Notes under the pieces: generated by a model
Told to the model about the DNA's origin: nothing
The model's input: the letters and a program-made list of their open reading frames with translations, nothing else
The model's database searches: none
Made by a program: the position numbers and the translations under genes
In this document: positions 42,657 to 52,094 of the stretch, piece by piece
Numbering within the stretch: position 1 is the stretch's first letter
Layout of the letters: each line of letters starts with the position of its first letter
Source: Methanomicrobiaceae archaeon
Lineage (GTDB): Archaea > Halobacteriota > Methanomicrobia > Methanomicrobiales > Methanomicrobiaceae
Direction: 5' to 3'
Length of the DNA: 64,000 bases
Assembly: GCA_016926855.1 (NCBI GenBank)
Contig: JAFGNT010000008.1
Location: 32,326 to 96,325 of the forward strand

Positions 42657-43473
42657 TCACGCCCTCGATGTCACGGCCGTACACAGGACGCACGAAAGAA
42701 CATGGAGCAGAAAATGCCGTCCTCTTCCGTCGGTACGGTTCAGGCCCAGAATGCCTTTCTCCCACTCCCCGGCAGTCACCATCCCGGACGAAACCGCCTC
42801 CGGGCCGACACCTGCCACCATCGCGGTGAAGGTCTTTTGTGTAAACCCCTCCACGAGTCCGGGCCGTGAAGAGTCGACATAGACCATCCGGGGCGAGACC
42901 CGGACATCGTGGTACCCTGCACCGCATAAAAGCGGATACAGTTTTCTCCCGATCATCGAATCGCCACCCGCATCTGCCTGAAGATCGATCAGGCACCGGA
43001 TATTTTTGTGTGCCGCGGCACTCCCGGGATGGAAAAATACGGACCCGTGGTCGCCCTCGATGACGGTCAGGGAACCACCGGGCCTTAAGAGGCCCTGTAT
43101 CTTTTTCAGGGCTGAAAACAGGTTCTGTGAGATGTTCGAAGACAAAGCAGGCAAATACTTGATCGAAAGACTCTTCCTTAAACGGAAGGCTGAAAATATC
43201 GGCGGTCAGGAATTCAGCGTTGGAATGTCCCTTTATGAGAACTCTCTCCCGTGCCGCATTCACGGAACCGGGCGATATATCGACAGACACAATCGCCGCA
43301 CCGGGGCTCCGTCCGGCAAGGAGGAACGCCTGGGCTCCGGTGCCGCACCCGACCTCAAGCACACGGCTCCCCTCGGGGTAGTGCGTGTCATAGTGCAGGA
43401 GATCTGCAAGTGTATTCGCCTGATCATCAAGCCGTGATGCCTCTCCGTCCGAGTAGCCGTGAACATATGTCAT
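42657..43473 (-). pseudogene. class I SAM-dependent methyltransferase with frameshift
   Basis: From ATG 43473 the frame shows motif I V-L-E-V-G-C-G-T-G-A, then V-S-V-D-I-S, and F-A-C-F-V-F-E-H-L. At a run of four As at 43115-43118 (TTTT in the gene) the frame must shift by one base to continue A-L-K-K-I-Q-G-L-L-R-P-G-G-S-L-T-V-I-E-G-D-H-G in the other frame, ending at 42657. Without the shift the protein becomes an unlikely Arg-rich sequence. Either a pseudogene or a homopolymer sequencing error. It overlaps the upstream flavoprotein gene by four bases. Confidence 0.85.
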
Positions 43474-44396
43474 CGATCATCAGGTACCTGAACGGGTCTG
43501 TCCGCTGTAATAGTACTGCGTACTGCTTCCTGCACACGTTCCTCGAGTCCCGGAATCCGGCGCACATCCTGAATCCTGTCCATCCCGCCGACACAGATCT
43601 CGCCCGACAGCCTGATTCCGAGGTTCCCGAAAAATGCGCGAGCAACCTCACGCGTGCCGGTGAAATTCTCCCGCCCCTCCCGTCCGGCGACGGCGAGGAG
43701 ACAGCCCCGTGTCTTCCGCCCGGTGCGCCCGCCGGACAGCGCCAGTTCCGCATGACTGGCCTGGCAGCGGTCGATCAGGGCCTTGAGCGCGGCAGGCACC
43801 GTTGTTGTATACACCGGGGTACAGAGCACGACACATTCCGCGTCCCGGATGGCGTTCTGCACTCCGGTCATATCGTCGTCAAAGGTGCAGGCACCGGTGT
43901 TATAGCACTGGTAGCAGCCGATGCAGGGATGAATCTCAAGTGCATCGGGAAAAATAACCGACACGGTCCGGCCGCACTCACGGGCGACCTCCTTCGCCCA
44001 TCCGGCAAGAATGCTGCTGTTTCCGTCGGGACGCGGACTCCCCTGAATAATGAGCACATCGGTGGCCTGCACGTCCGGCACACAGACAGGGCGGTCCGGG
44101 CGTTCGATCCGGTCGATAAAACGGCAGGGATCGGTCCGCAATCCGTCTTCCCACCCATCAGCCGCCCTTAGTGCAGCCGTTTCGGCATCGAGAGACATTC
44201 CGGGCGTATATTCATAGCTATTGGTCCTGAAGACGCCGACCGTCCGCTCCCCTTCTGACAGCGAAAGAGTATACCGGATCATCCCCGGATAGAGGTCGGA
44301 GAAGTCTTCCCTCTGAAGCGAAATGGTGTATACGCCGATTGGCGTCACGATGTCACGGCGGCGTACCGGACCACTCCCGGCGTTCATCGTATACAA
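43470..44396 (-). CDS. iron-sulfur flavoprotein (Isf-like) with N-terminal extension
   Basis: 308 residues. The flavodoxin-like fold starts at about 110 with I-I-Q-G-S-P-R-P-D-G-N-S-S. The compact cluster motif C-I-G-C-Y-Q-C-Y-N-T-G-A-C follows, and C-T-P-V-Y marks the FMN loop. Such flavoproteins carry FMN and a [4Fe-4S] cluster and reduce O2, peroxide or other acceptors in methanogens. The first 105 residues (beta-rich, G-V-Y-T-I-S, S-E-G-E-R-T-V-G-V-F) are an extra domain not recognised here. Operonic with the broken methyltransferase. Confidence 0.85.
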   Translation of the reverse strand: MYTMNAGSGPVRRRDIVTPIGVYTISLQREDFSDLYPGMIRYTLSLSEGERTVGVFRTNSYEYTPGMSLDAETAALRAADGWEDGLRTDPCRFIDRIERPDRPVCVPDVQATDVLIIQGSPRPDGNSSILAGWAKEVARECGRTVSVIFPDALEIHPCIGCYQCYNTGACTFDDDMTGVQNAIRDAECVVLCTPVYTTTVPAALKALIDRCQASHAELALSGGRTGRKTRGCLLAVAGREGRENFTGTREVARAFFGNLGIRLSGEICVGGMDRIQDVRRIPGLEERVQEAVRSTITADRPVQVPDDR

Positions 44397-44500
44397 GATC
44401 GGTGCCGGAGATATAAGAGCTGCCTGCCGGTTACTGTACAGACATGGCTTGGTCAGGTGTATGTATGGCAGGTTACGGAAAATAGGGACCTTACGCCCGG

Positions 44501-45055
44501 TCAGGACCGGCCGTACCGCCCCATGAGTTCCCCTGTCGCAATAACATGGCCCTCCATGGCGGCGAGAACGGCCGGCCGGTTTGCTGTTCCCGGGATGGTG
44601 GGCACTTCATCCAGTGCATAGATGCGGAAGAAATACCGGTGCGGATTCCCGGGCGGGGGACACGGGCCGCTGTACCCGAACACCCCGCCGGCGTTTTTCC
44701 CCTGGAGACTTCCGTCCGGGAGGGGCCCCGAGACCGGTATTCCGGCAGGAAACTTCCGGGTGCCGGGCGGAACAGCATACACTATCCAGTGGGTGTACGT
44801 CCCGAACGGTGCGTCGGGATCATCGACAATCAGGACAAGGGACACGGCACCGTCCAAAACACCCTCGAACACCAGCGGGGGGGAGAGGTTCTCCCCGTCA
44901 CAGGTATACTCCGACGGGATCATGCCCCCGTCCGCAAAAGCTGCCGAGGTGACGGTGATCACCGCCTTTGCATCCCCCGCAGGGTAGGTACCCGGGTCAC
45001 CCGCACAGCCTGCCGTTGCTGACAGGAGCACGAGCAGTCCAACAATCCCACGCAT
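44501..45055 (-). CDS. YbhB/YbcL (PEBP) family lipoprotein
   Basis: 184 residues from ATG 45055; another in-frame ATG at 45076 would extend the signal. Lipobox A-T-A-G-C. The PEBP fold shows S-A-A-F-A-D-G-G-M-I-P, T-C-D-G-E-N-L-S-P-P-L, V-D-D-P-D-A-P-F-G-T-Y-T-H-W and the G-Y-S-G-P-C-P-P loop. Family members bind small anionic ligands; no enzymatic role is established. Exported to the cell surface. Confidence 0.9.
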   Translation of the reverse strand: MRGIVGLLVLLSATAGCAGDPGTYPAGDAKAVITVTSAAFADGGMIPSEYTCDGENLSPPLVFEGVLDGAVSLVLIVDDPDAPFGTYTHWIVYAVPPGTRKFPAGIPVSGPLPDGSLQGKNAGGVFGYSGPCPPPGNPHRYFFRIYALDEVPTIPGTANRPAVLAAMEGHVIATGELMGRYGRS

Positions 45056-45150
45056 GCGAAAGGAGTATACCCGCACAGTATATGAGGGTTCCCTGCGACA
45101 GGGAAGATATATCGTGATTCGCCCCCATCACCTGAATAGAGAGGCACAGT

Positions 45151-46254
45151 ATGACAAGCAACGTCTATTTTGCCGACTTCATGCAGCGAACGGGCGGGGA
45201 GAGCACCATCTCGATGATCGACCGGCTGTTCACGAAGTCGGGGTGCGGATCGATCATCGGGGAAGGGGATCTTGTCGCCGTCAAGATTCACTTCGGCGAA
45301 CGGGGCTGCGATACCTACACCAGTCCCGTGCACGTCCGGCGCATCGTGGACGCGATCCGTGCTGCCGGCGGACGGCCGTTCCTGACCGATACGAATACCC
45401 TGTATTCGGGCGGGCGCCGGAACGCTCCGGATCATATCGAGACTGCCATCTCCCATGGATTTGCGTATGCGGTTGCCGACGCGCCCATCATCATCGCAGA
45501 CGGCATCTCCGGTGGAAACACCCGGGAAGTAAAGATACCCGGGAAGCACTTTGACCGCGTCCTCATCGCGGGCGACATCGTGGACGCGGATGCAATGATC
45601 GTAGTATCGCATTTCAAAGGCCACGTTGTCGCCGGATTCGGCGGCGCGATCAAGAATCTCGGCATGGGATGCGCCCCGCCTGCGGGCAAGCACGAACAGC
45701 ACTCGGTGCTCCAGCCGGTTGTGCTCGGGGACAAATGCACGGCCTGCGGGACCTGCGCCGCCGTCTGTCCTGAACAGGCTATATCCGTGAATGAGGGAGA
45801 GCCTGCACGGATCACGCAGGAACGGTGCGTATCATGTGGCCAGTGTGTCGATTCGTGCCCCGAGGAAGCGATGGTATTTGACTGGGAGCAGGGTATTACC
45901 CCGTTTACCGAGCGCATGGCCGAATACGCGCTCGGAGCGGTTGCCGGGAAACGTGAAAAAACGGCGTTTATCAATTTTGCGATTAATATCACCCCGCACT
46001 GTGACTGCGCCCCGTGGAGTGATCCCCCGATCGTTCCCGATGTGGGCGTTTTTGCTTCCTGTGACCCGGTCGCAATCGACACAGCGTCGCTCGACCTTGT
46101 GAATGCACAGTCTGGATGCCGTGGAGAGGGAAACGGCGGTCCGTGCAGCGACACGTTCACGGATGTCTGGCCCCATACGAACGGAGAGCTCCAGCTCTTC
46201 TATGCCGAAACCATCGGTCTCGGAACCCGCAGCTACGAGCTTATCCGGATCTGA
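45151..46254 (+). CDS. DUF362 protein with two 4Fe-4S sites
   Basis: 367 residues. DUF362 domain: V-A-V-K-I-H-F-G-E-R-G, F-L-T-D-T-N-T-L, S-H-F-K-G-H, and G-G-A-I-K-N-L-G-M-G. A bacterial-type ferredoxin insert follows at about 192-250 with C-T-A-C-G-T-C-A-A-V-C-P and C-V-S-C-G-Q-C-V-D-S-C-P. Ends with D-P-V-A-I-D-T-A-S-L-D. Electron-transfer protein of unknown partner. The ATG follows a weak AGAGAGG; a TATA-like AGATATATCG lies at about 45105. Confidence 0.85.
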   Translation: MTSNVYFADFMQRTGGESTISMIDRLFTKSGCGSIIGEGDLVAVKIHFGERGCDTYTSPVHVRRIVDAIRAAGGRPFLTDTNTLYSGGRRNAPDHIETAISHGFAYAVADAPIIIADGISGGNTREVKIPGKHFDRVLIAGDIVDADAMIVVSHFKGHVVAGFGGAIKNLGMGCAPPAGKHEQHSVLQPVVLGDKCTACGTCAAVCPEQAISVNEGEPARITQERCVSCGQCVDSCPEEAMVFDWEQGITPFTERMAEYALGAVAGKREKTAFINFAINITPHCDCAPWSDPPIVPDVGVFASCDPVAIDTASLDLVNAQSGCRGEGNGGPCSDTFTDVWPHTNGELQLFYAETIGLGTRSYELIRI

Positions 46255-46257
46255 TAC

Positions 46258-47466
46258 CTAACGGACTGGCCCTGGCTCGTATCCGCCACGGCGAAGTGCA
46301 CCGACGATTGCCTCGTTGTGTGCGGCACCACGGGTTTCAAGCTCGATCTCCAGCCGGACGGTTCGCAGGGGAAGGTCCCGGTCCGATCGGGCGTGGTGGA
46401 TATGCAGGATATTGGCCCGCTCCTCCGCGATAAGGGTGAGCAGCCGGGCCAGTGTCCCGGCCTCGTCGTCGATTGTAACCGAAAGGTGCAGGATTCGATC
46501 GGAAGCGAGTAGCCCGTGGTGCAGGATGCGGTCAAGAAGCGGGCTGTCGATATTACCACCGCTGACCACGACGACAATTGTACTGCCGGGGCTGACCGGC
46601 ACCAGCCCTGCGAGAAGTGCTGCAAGGCCCACGACTCCGGCCCCTTCAGCAAGGACTTTTTTCCGCTCCAGCAGGAGGTTGACCGCACGAATTATATCCG
46701 GTTCGTCGACAAGGACGAGATCGTCCACCAGTGCCTGCATGATAGAGAAGGGCAGGTCCCCCACGGGATTGACCATGATCCCGTCCGCAATCGACGGCGA
46801 GACAGGCACCCTGACCGGCCTGCCCTGTTTTTTCGCTTCCGAATAGGACGGGCAGGAAAGCGCTTCCGCTCCGATAATGCGGATTTCGTCGTTGTGCGCT
46901 TTTGCTGCCGTCGCAATACCGGCGATGAGTCCCCCTCCTCCGACCGGCACGATGATCGTGTCCGTATCAGGAAGGTCAGCACAGATTTCAAGCCCGACTG
47001 TTCCCTGGCCGGCAATGACCGCGGCCTCGTCAAAGGGATGGATGAACGTATACCCCCCGGCCACCTGCTCACGTGCATACCCGATGCTCTCGTCGAGAGA
47101 ATGCCCGTGCAGGACAACCTCCGCACCATATCCACGCGTTGCGGCTTCCTTTGATATCGAAACCCACTCGGGCATCACGATCGTAGCCGAAATCCCTGCA
47201 TCCCGTGCAGCGATTGCCACTCCCTGCGCATGGTTTCCGGCCGATGCGGCGATCACGCCGCGTGGCCCGATCCGCCCATTCAGCGTGTGGATCATGAAGG
47301 TTGCGCCCCGCACCTTGAATGAACCCCCTTTCTGGAGGTTTTCGAGCTTCAGATACACCCGTGCACCCGTCATAGCGCTGAATGTAGGCGAATAGACGAC
47401 CGGCGTCCGGATGACGCGATCGGCAATGGCAGTGGCGGCATCCCGGATCTCCGCAGGCGTGACCAT
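46258..47466 (-). CDS. ilvA: threonine ammonia-lyase
   Basis: 402 residues from ATG 47466. The PLP-binding Lys lies in G-G-S-F-K-V-R-G (about 51), the phosphate loop is V-G-G-G-G-L-I-A-G, and the serine/threonine pattern A-S-A-G-N-H-A-Q-G-V-A is present. A C-terminal ACT domain (about 325-400) gives allosteric control, as in the short biosynthetic/TdcB-like form. It makes 2-oxobutanoate from threonine for isoleucine, an alternative to the citramalate route common in methanogens. Confidence 0.92.
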   Translation of the reverse strand: MVTPAEIRDAATAIADRVIRTPVVYSPTFSAMTGARVYLKLENLQKGGSFKVRGATFMIHTLNGRIGPRGVIAASAGNHAQGVAIAARDAGISATIVMPEWVSISKEAATRGYGAEVVLHGHSLDESIGYAREQVAGGYTFIHPFDEAAVIAGQGTVGLEICADLPDTDTIIVPVGGGGLIAGIATAAKAHNDEIRIIGAEALSCPSYSEAKKQGRPVRVPVSPSIADGIMVNPVGDLPFSIMQALVDDLVLVDEPDIIRAVNLLLERKKVLAEGAGVVGLAALLAGLVPVSPGSTIVVVVSGGNIDSPLLDRILHHGLLASDRILHLSVTIDDEAGTLARLLTLIAEERANILHIHHARSDRDLPLRTVRLEIELETRGAAHNEAIVGALRRGGYEPGPVR

Positions 47467-47553
47467 ACAGGATGATGCCCACCCGTGCCAAAAAACCTTC
47501 GTGCTCACTCTGTCGGGACGAGGGGGATGCCTGCCGGGCAGCACGAATGGCGA

Positions 47554-48474
47554 ATGCTCATTAGGACGGGGGATCAACGATATCGTATTGTGTCACCGGT
47601 GAACGGATGCGGAGCGGACACGGGAGTGCGGCACGGGGAATCCGGCATCCCCGCCTTCAATATCATTCATGCCTGCGACTGCGTGGAGGGGATGCGCCGC
47701 ATGGAGGAGGAATCCGTCGACATTATTGTTACGTCCCCTCCCTATAACATCGGCAAAAATTACCGGTCGCACAACGACCGGATGCCCCGCGATGCCTATC
47801 TCGACTGGATGGAGACAGTAGCGGACGAGGCCTGCCGTATCCTGAAGGACGACGGGTCGTTCTTCCTGAATGTCGGCGGAAAGCCGAGTGATCCGTGGAT
47901 ACCCTTCGATGTAGTGCAAAAGTTCAGGAACCGGTACGTACTGCAGAATGTCATCCACTGGATCAAATCGATCGCCATTGAAAAGGCCGCCGCAGGGAAC
48001 TACGACGCGATCCGGGGGGATATCGCAGTCGGCCACTACCAGCCCGTCAACAGCGACCGGTACTTAAGCCAGTGCCATGAGCATATCTTCCACTTCACTA
48101 AATCCGGTAACGTCACCCTCGATAAACTGGCTGTCGGTGTCCGGTACCAGGACAAGACAAATATCGGGCGATGGAAGCAGGCGACCCGCGATCTGCGGGA
48201 CCGGGGGAACGTCTGGTTCATCCCGTACACGACGATCAGGACGTCCCGCCCCCATCCGACTACATTTCCCGATAAACTGCCCGAGATGTGCATCCGCCTG
48301 CACGGCTGTGACGAGACCACCGTGGTGCTCGATCCCTTCATGGGCATCGGCAGCACGGCGGTTGCCGCAACCCGCCTCGGCGTCCGGTTTATCGGGTTTG
48401 AGATCGACGCGGAGTATCGCGCCGTCGCGCATGAACGGATCAAGGAGATAAACGACAGGGACAGGGAGTCCTGA
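47554..48474 (+). CDS. site-specific DNA methyltransferase (beta class)
   Basis: 306 residues from ATG 47554; GTG 47590 is another possible start. Catalytic motif [10 protein letters not shown] comes before the SAM-binding motif [10 protein letters not shown], the order of beta-class N4-cytosine/N6-adenine enzymes. T-S-P-P-Y is more usual for N4-cytosine methylation. No endonuclease gene is adjacent, so it looks solitary. The recognition sequence cannot be predicted. Divergent from ilvA. Confidence 0.88.
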   Translation: MLIRTGDQRYRIVSPVNGCGADTGVRHGESGIPAFNIIHACDCVEGMRRMEEESVDIIVTSPPYNIGKNYRSHNDRMPRDAYLDWMETVADEACRILKDDGSFFLNVGGKPSDPWIPFDVVQKFRNRYVLQNVIHWIKSIAIEKAAAGNYDAIRGDIAVGHYQPVNSDRYLSQCHEHIFHFTKSGNVTLDKLAVGVRYQDKTNIGRWKQATRDLRDRGNVWFIPYTTIRTSRPHPTTFPDKLPEMCIRLHGCDETTVVLDPFMGIGSTAVAATRLGVRFIGFEIDAEYRAVAHERIKEINDRDRES

Positions 48475-48491
48475 GGAGCGGGGAAGCAGAC

Positions 48492-49727
48492 ATGGATCCT
48501 CTGTGTGCGTTTGTCCTTGTCCTCCTGCTCGTCACCGTGCTGACAGCCCGCTACCGGCTCTCCCCGTTTATTACCCTTATCGCCGCCGCCCTACTCTTCG
48601 GCGTGTCCACCGGCATGGAGGGGGAGATGATTCCGCTGATCACGTCGGGTGCGGGAAAAATATTTGCTCTTCTGGGAATCCCGATATTCTGCGGCTCCCT
48701 GATCGCCCGGGCGCTCCGCCACGGCGGATCTATCACGCGAATCGTCAGTGACCTCGAACGCACGGTGCGCCGGCCGGAGATCACCGCAGGAGTCGCGGGA
48801 TATCTCCTTGCCATCCCGTTCATGTGCTGCATCACACCCTTCATCGTGCTCACCCCGGTCATCGGGCACCTGCAGCAGGATCAGGAATCAGTCCGTCGGC
48901 TCCTGTATATCACCGCATTCGGCAGTATCGTCTCATTCGTGCTGCTCTTTCCGCTTCCCGTCGCTTATACGATCGTCACCACTCTCGAAACCGGGAGTGC
49001 CGTCGAGGCATATATGACGATAGCCATTCCGGTTTCACTTCTTTTGCTTGCGGGAGGCACCTTCTTCCTGAGGAAGGGGGGAAAGGCGCCCGAGCAGGCC
49101 CCGTCCGTATCCGAAACCCCCCGATGGAAGGCATGGGCTCCCGTGGCCGTCCCGGTCGCCATGATCATTGCCGGAAGCATCCTGCCGGAACTCCACCCAT
49201 TCGGGAATATCCACATTGCGCTCCTCGCGGGTGCCGCCATTGCGCTTGTAATCGTTCCCGCGGATGTCCAGGCCGTGGTCATGGAAAAAGGAACAAAGAA
49301 TGCCGGGATTATCATCTTTGATCTCTGCGGGGCGGGAGCACTCGGGGCGGTCATCGGCGCAGGCGGCTTCGCCGCGGAGGTGTTTTCGCTGCTCGGAACA
49401 AATGTGCCCGCCATATTTATCCCCTTCCTCCTCGCCGCCCTCATCCAGACCGCACAGGGGTCGCGGGTCGTCACGGCGGTTGTCACCTCCTCGATGATCG
49501 CCGGCACGTCCCTTGCAGCACTGGTACCTCCCGTTCCGCTCATCCTGATGATTGCTGCGGGAACCCTCGTCTTCTCCTACATCAGCGATCCCTATTTCTG
49601 GCTGGTGCTCCGGACAACCGGTGATACGGTTACAGGAACGCTTTCCCGCTTCACCCTTCCCCAGGCGGTCGCAGGCGGGGTGCTGGCTGTCATCACCACA
49701 GTGATCTCCATGACAGGATTCTTTTAG
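48492..49727 (+). CDS. GntP-family permease
   Basis: 411 residues with about 11-12 hydrophobic helices. Family features are P-F-I-T-L-I-A-A-A near the N terminus, A-G-A-L-G-A-V-I-G-A-G-G-F in the middle and T-A-Q-G-S-R-V-V-T-A-V-V-T-S-S-M-I near the C terminus, the GntP/gluconate-H+ symporter signature. It imports a sugar acid or organic acid of unknown identity. Starts 18 bases after the DNA methyltransferase stop. Confidence 0.88.
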   Translation: MDPLCAFVLVLLLVTVLTARYRLSPFITLIAAALLFGVSTGMEGEMIPLITSGAGKIFALLGIPIFCGSLIARALRHGGSITRIVSDLERTVRRPEITAGVAGYLLAIPFMCCITPFIVLTPVIGHLQQDQESVRRLLYITAFGSIVSFVLLFPLPVAYTIVTTLETGSAVEAYMTIAIPVSLLLLAGGTFFLRKGGKAPEQAPSVSETPRWKAWAPVAVPVAMIIAGSILPELHPFGNIHIALLAGAAIALVIVPADVQAVVMEKGTKNAGIIIFDLCGAGALGAVIGAGGFAAEVFSLLGTNVPAIFIPFLLAALIQTAQGSRVVTAVVTSSMIAGTSLAALVPPVPLILMIAAGTLVFSYISDPYFWLVLRTTGDTVTGTLSRFTLPQAVAGGVLAVITTVISMTGFF

Positions 49728-49746
49728 CGGATCCGGATCACAAGAA

Positions 49747-49755
49747 TTTTTATGA
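49747..49755 (+). promoter_or_regulatory. TATA box of the first archaellin gene
   Basis: TTTTTATGA centred 25 bases before ATG 49776, predicting a leaderless transcript and supporting that start over the in-frame ATG 49752, which lies within the box. Confidence 0.5.
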
Positions 49756-49775
49756 TTCCCGGAAAATTCCCCATT

Positions 49776-50336
49776 ATGCCCGTATGTCGCGAAAGGGAGG
49801 AGGCATTCACCGGGCTCGAAATGGCAATTATCCTGATTGCGTTCGTCACCGTTGCGGCGATTTTTTCTTATACAATCCTCGAATCAGGTTTTTTTGCCAC
49901 GGGGAAAAGCCGTGAGGCCGTCCTGACCGGTCTCGGACAGGTGGGGACATCCCTGATATCCGGCGGAACGGTTATCGGGCAGGGTGACACGACCGGTACC
50001 GAACTGAAATATCTTGAAGTCTACATCGAGACTGCAGGCGGCGGCATTGGTATCGACATGGACCAGGTCACCTATACCCTCACGGCCGGCGACCGTATTG
50101 TCACCTTCCCTCCCGGTGACGACCGGGTGACCCTGCGATGGCGTGAAGAAGAGGGCGGCGACTCCATCCTCGGGGAGTACGAACTTGTATGTGCGAGAAT
50201 CCGGGTTACCGACGCCGATCTCGCTCCCGGTGATGCCTTCCGGCTGCAGGTGCAGCCGTGCACAGGGCAGGGATTCGCCCTCGACCGGACAACGCCCGGG
50301 CATATTTCAGCAAATGCCTATTACGAATTTCTCTAG
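49776..50336 (+). CDS. archaellin (flagellin-like protein) 1
   Basis: 186 residues from ATG 49776. A short charged leader (V-C-R-E-R-E-E-A) is followed by F-T-G-L-E-M-A-I and a long hydrophobic helix, the class III signal processed by the FlaK/PibD peptidase just before the Phe. The remainder is beta-rich with Y-T-L-T, G-D-D-R-V-T-L-R-W. Archaellins form the motor-driven archaellum. A second archaellin follows 20 bases downstream; no fla accessory genes are present in the window. Confidence 0.85.
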   Translation: MPVCREREEAFTGLEMAIILIAFVTVAAIFSYTILESGFFATGKSREAVLTGLGQVGTSLISGGTVIGQGDTTGTELKYLEVYIETAGGGIGIDMDQVTYTLTAGDRIVTFPPGDDRVTLRWREEEGGDSILGEYELVCARIRVTDADLAPGDAFRLQVQPCTGQGFALDRTTPGHISANAYYEFL

Positions 50337-50356
50337 CAGGAAGGACTGAATCGGGG

Positions 50357-50938
50357 ATGATCGACACAGGGGAAGCGTTTACCGGCCTGGAAGCCGCAAT
50401 CGTTTTTATTGCATTCGTCGTCATCGCCTCGGTCTTCAGCTATACCTTGCTCGGATCGGGATTTCTGGCAGACGAAATGACACGGGAAACGGTGCAGGAG
50501 GGCGTCTTCCGGGCAAGCGGTGCTCTCATCCTCTCGGGCGATATCTACGGCATTTCGGCGACAGGCCTTGATCCTCCCTGTTATGATTTTCTCCACGTCC
50601 CCCTCAGGGTTCCTTCGGGCGGCGCACCGGTGGACTTCTCACGGGTATCAATACGGCTCTTATGCAGGCAAAACAGACAGGAGCTCGTGCGGCATAATCC
50701 GCTTCTCTCCACCGCTCCGTCATGGGGAAAATGGAGCATCCGCGACGTGTCCGGCGGGGACGGAGACTCTATTCTTGAACCCGGCGAGCAGTTCGTCATC
50801 AATATCTCGCCCATGAGCCTGGTCGGACTGCAGCAGAACAAGCAATTCACGCTCGAAATCAAGCCGTCCGGCATGGCACCACTGAGAATAGTAAGAACAG
50901 TTCCTCCGAAAGTCACACCCGTGGGAGTGCTTCTCTAG
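50357..50938 (+). CDS. archaellin (flagellin-like protein) 2
   Basis: 193 residues from ATG 50357, with AGGAAGGACTGAATCGGGG in front. N terminus M-I-D-T-G-E-A then F-T-G-L-E-A-A-I and a hydrophobic helix (V-F-I-A-F-V-V-I-A-S-V-F-S-Y), as in gene 1. The leader is very short and lacks the usual basic residue at the cleavage site (E-A instead of R/K-G). The globular part differs clearly from gene 1, suggesting a minor archaellin. Confidence 0.85.
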   Translation: MIDTGEAFTGLEAAIVFIAFVVIASVFSYTLLGSGFLADEMTRETVQEGVFRASGALILSGDIYGISATGLDPPCYDFLHVPLRVPSGGAPVDFSRVSIRLLCRQNRQELVRHNPLLSTAPSWGKWSIRDVSGGDGDSILEPGEQFVINISPMSLVGLQQNKQFTLEIKPSGMAPLRIVRTVPPKVTPVGVLL

Positions 50939-51030
50939 TTTCCTGCAACCGACAGTTATAAAGAAATCCCGACAATGAATAGTATAACGTGTCTTCATGC
51001 ATGCAATTCCGGTGATACCGGGGGATTCCG

Positions 51031-51870
51031 ATGAACCAGATGATGAAAGCGTGTCTGCCCGGACTTATCGTCCTGTTAATCTGTGCCGGAGGCTGTCTCG
51101 GAGCAGCCACCGGTACGCTCGACCTTACCTCTTCACCGGATGGGGCTGAGATCTATATTGACGGTGTCTTCCGGGAAACGACTCCTGCAACACTCGATGT
51201 TTCTGAAGGACGCCATTCCCTCGAACTCAGGAAGGAAGGATATGCACAGTGGTCGCAGGATATCACAGTTATTGCCGGAAAAAAATATTATCTGTCCGGC
51301 ACCCTGAAAGTACCCGGCCAGGAAAAGCCTGCCCTATACTCGACCCCGACACCAAGAACAGCGCTACCGACGACGAGAGCCACACTCCCCCCCGCCACTC
51401 AGGGGCCGGGATTAACCCCGAACACGACTCCACCACAGGAATCGCAAGAGATTACACCGTCGACTCCCGATGAGGAGTTTCTGGCCTGCATCCAGCAATA
51501 CAGCACCGATATGTTCGAGTATCGCGCCAATATCGGATATTACCCGTATTCAGGCACATCCAGGACGAGTTACCCGCTGATGAAGAAACTCGCCCCGGAA
51601 TTGAAAAAAGCCGCGGATCACCATTCCAGTAATATGACCGGGCTGAAAGTGAGCAAGGAAATCGCGATTCCCCATGCACGATTTATCGCGTTCCTTGACT
51701 GGTATTCAAAGGCAGGAAGCGCATTGATCCTTGCCGCAGACTACAATGACGAGAAGGATTGGGAGAATCGCAAAATCTGGCTGGATGGTGCGGTTAATGC
51801 ATACCAGGAGGGCGATAGACTCTATGAAAATGTAATAGAACTGATGGAACTGGACGATATCAGAAAATAA
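51031..51870 (+). CDS. PEGA-domain lipoprotein
   Basis: 279 residues. Signal peptide ending in C-A-G-G-C gives lipid anchoring. A PEGA domain follows (about 28-90): G-T-L-D-L-T-S-S-P-D-G-A-E-I-Y-I-D-G, L-D-V-S-E-G-R-H-S-L-E-L-R-K-E-G-Y. Then a T/P-rich linker (about 100-145) and a helical C-terminal domain. PEGA proteins are common on methanogen cell surfaces and may bind S-layer or envelope components. No enzymatic role seen. Confidence 0.85.
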   Translation: MNQMMKACLPGLIVLLICAGGCLGAATGTLDLTSSPDGAEIYIDGVFRETTPATLDVSEGRHSLELRKEGYAQWSQDITVIAGKKYYLSGTLKVPGQEKPALYSTPTPRTALPTTRATLPPATQGPGLTPNTTPPQESQEITPSTPDEEFLACIQQYSTDMFEYRANIGYYPYSGTSRTSYPLMKKLAPELKKAADHHSSNMTGLKVSKEIAIPHARFIAFLDWYSKAGSALILAADYNDEKDWENRKIWLDGAVNAYQEGDRLYENVIELMELDDIRK

Positions 51871-52094
51871 TGCGATTAATCGGATGCGGGGCGGTGCAGG
51901 TGCCAGCCCCCTGCTGAAACAATCCCTGGTGGGGTATGCGGGATCGCAGATGACGCCTGACCGATTCGTGCGGCCGGAAATGACCGTGCAGGCACACCGA
52001 TATATATCGTGATGGCAGATTCCCTAAAAAACGTCCATTCCTGAGAGAGATCTATTTAATAAAAACTATTTACTCGCTATTCCAACAAAATGCC

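Noticed and set aside
43251..44171. 306-codon plus-strand frame opposite the flavoprotein and methyltransferase
   Set aside because: Pro/Arg/His-rich sequence typical of antisense frames; both strands cannot be coding here and the minus strand has clear motifs.
45432..46160. 242-codon minus-strand frame opposite the DUF362 protein
   Set aside because: Low-complexity Ser/Pro/Ala translation, and the plus strand has two ferredoxin motifs.
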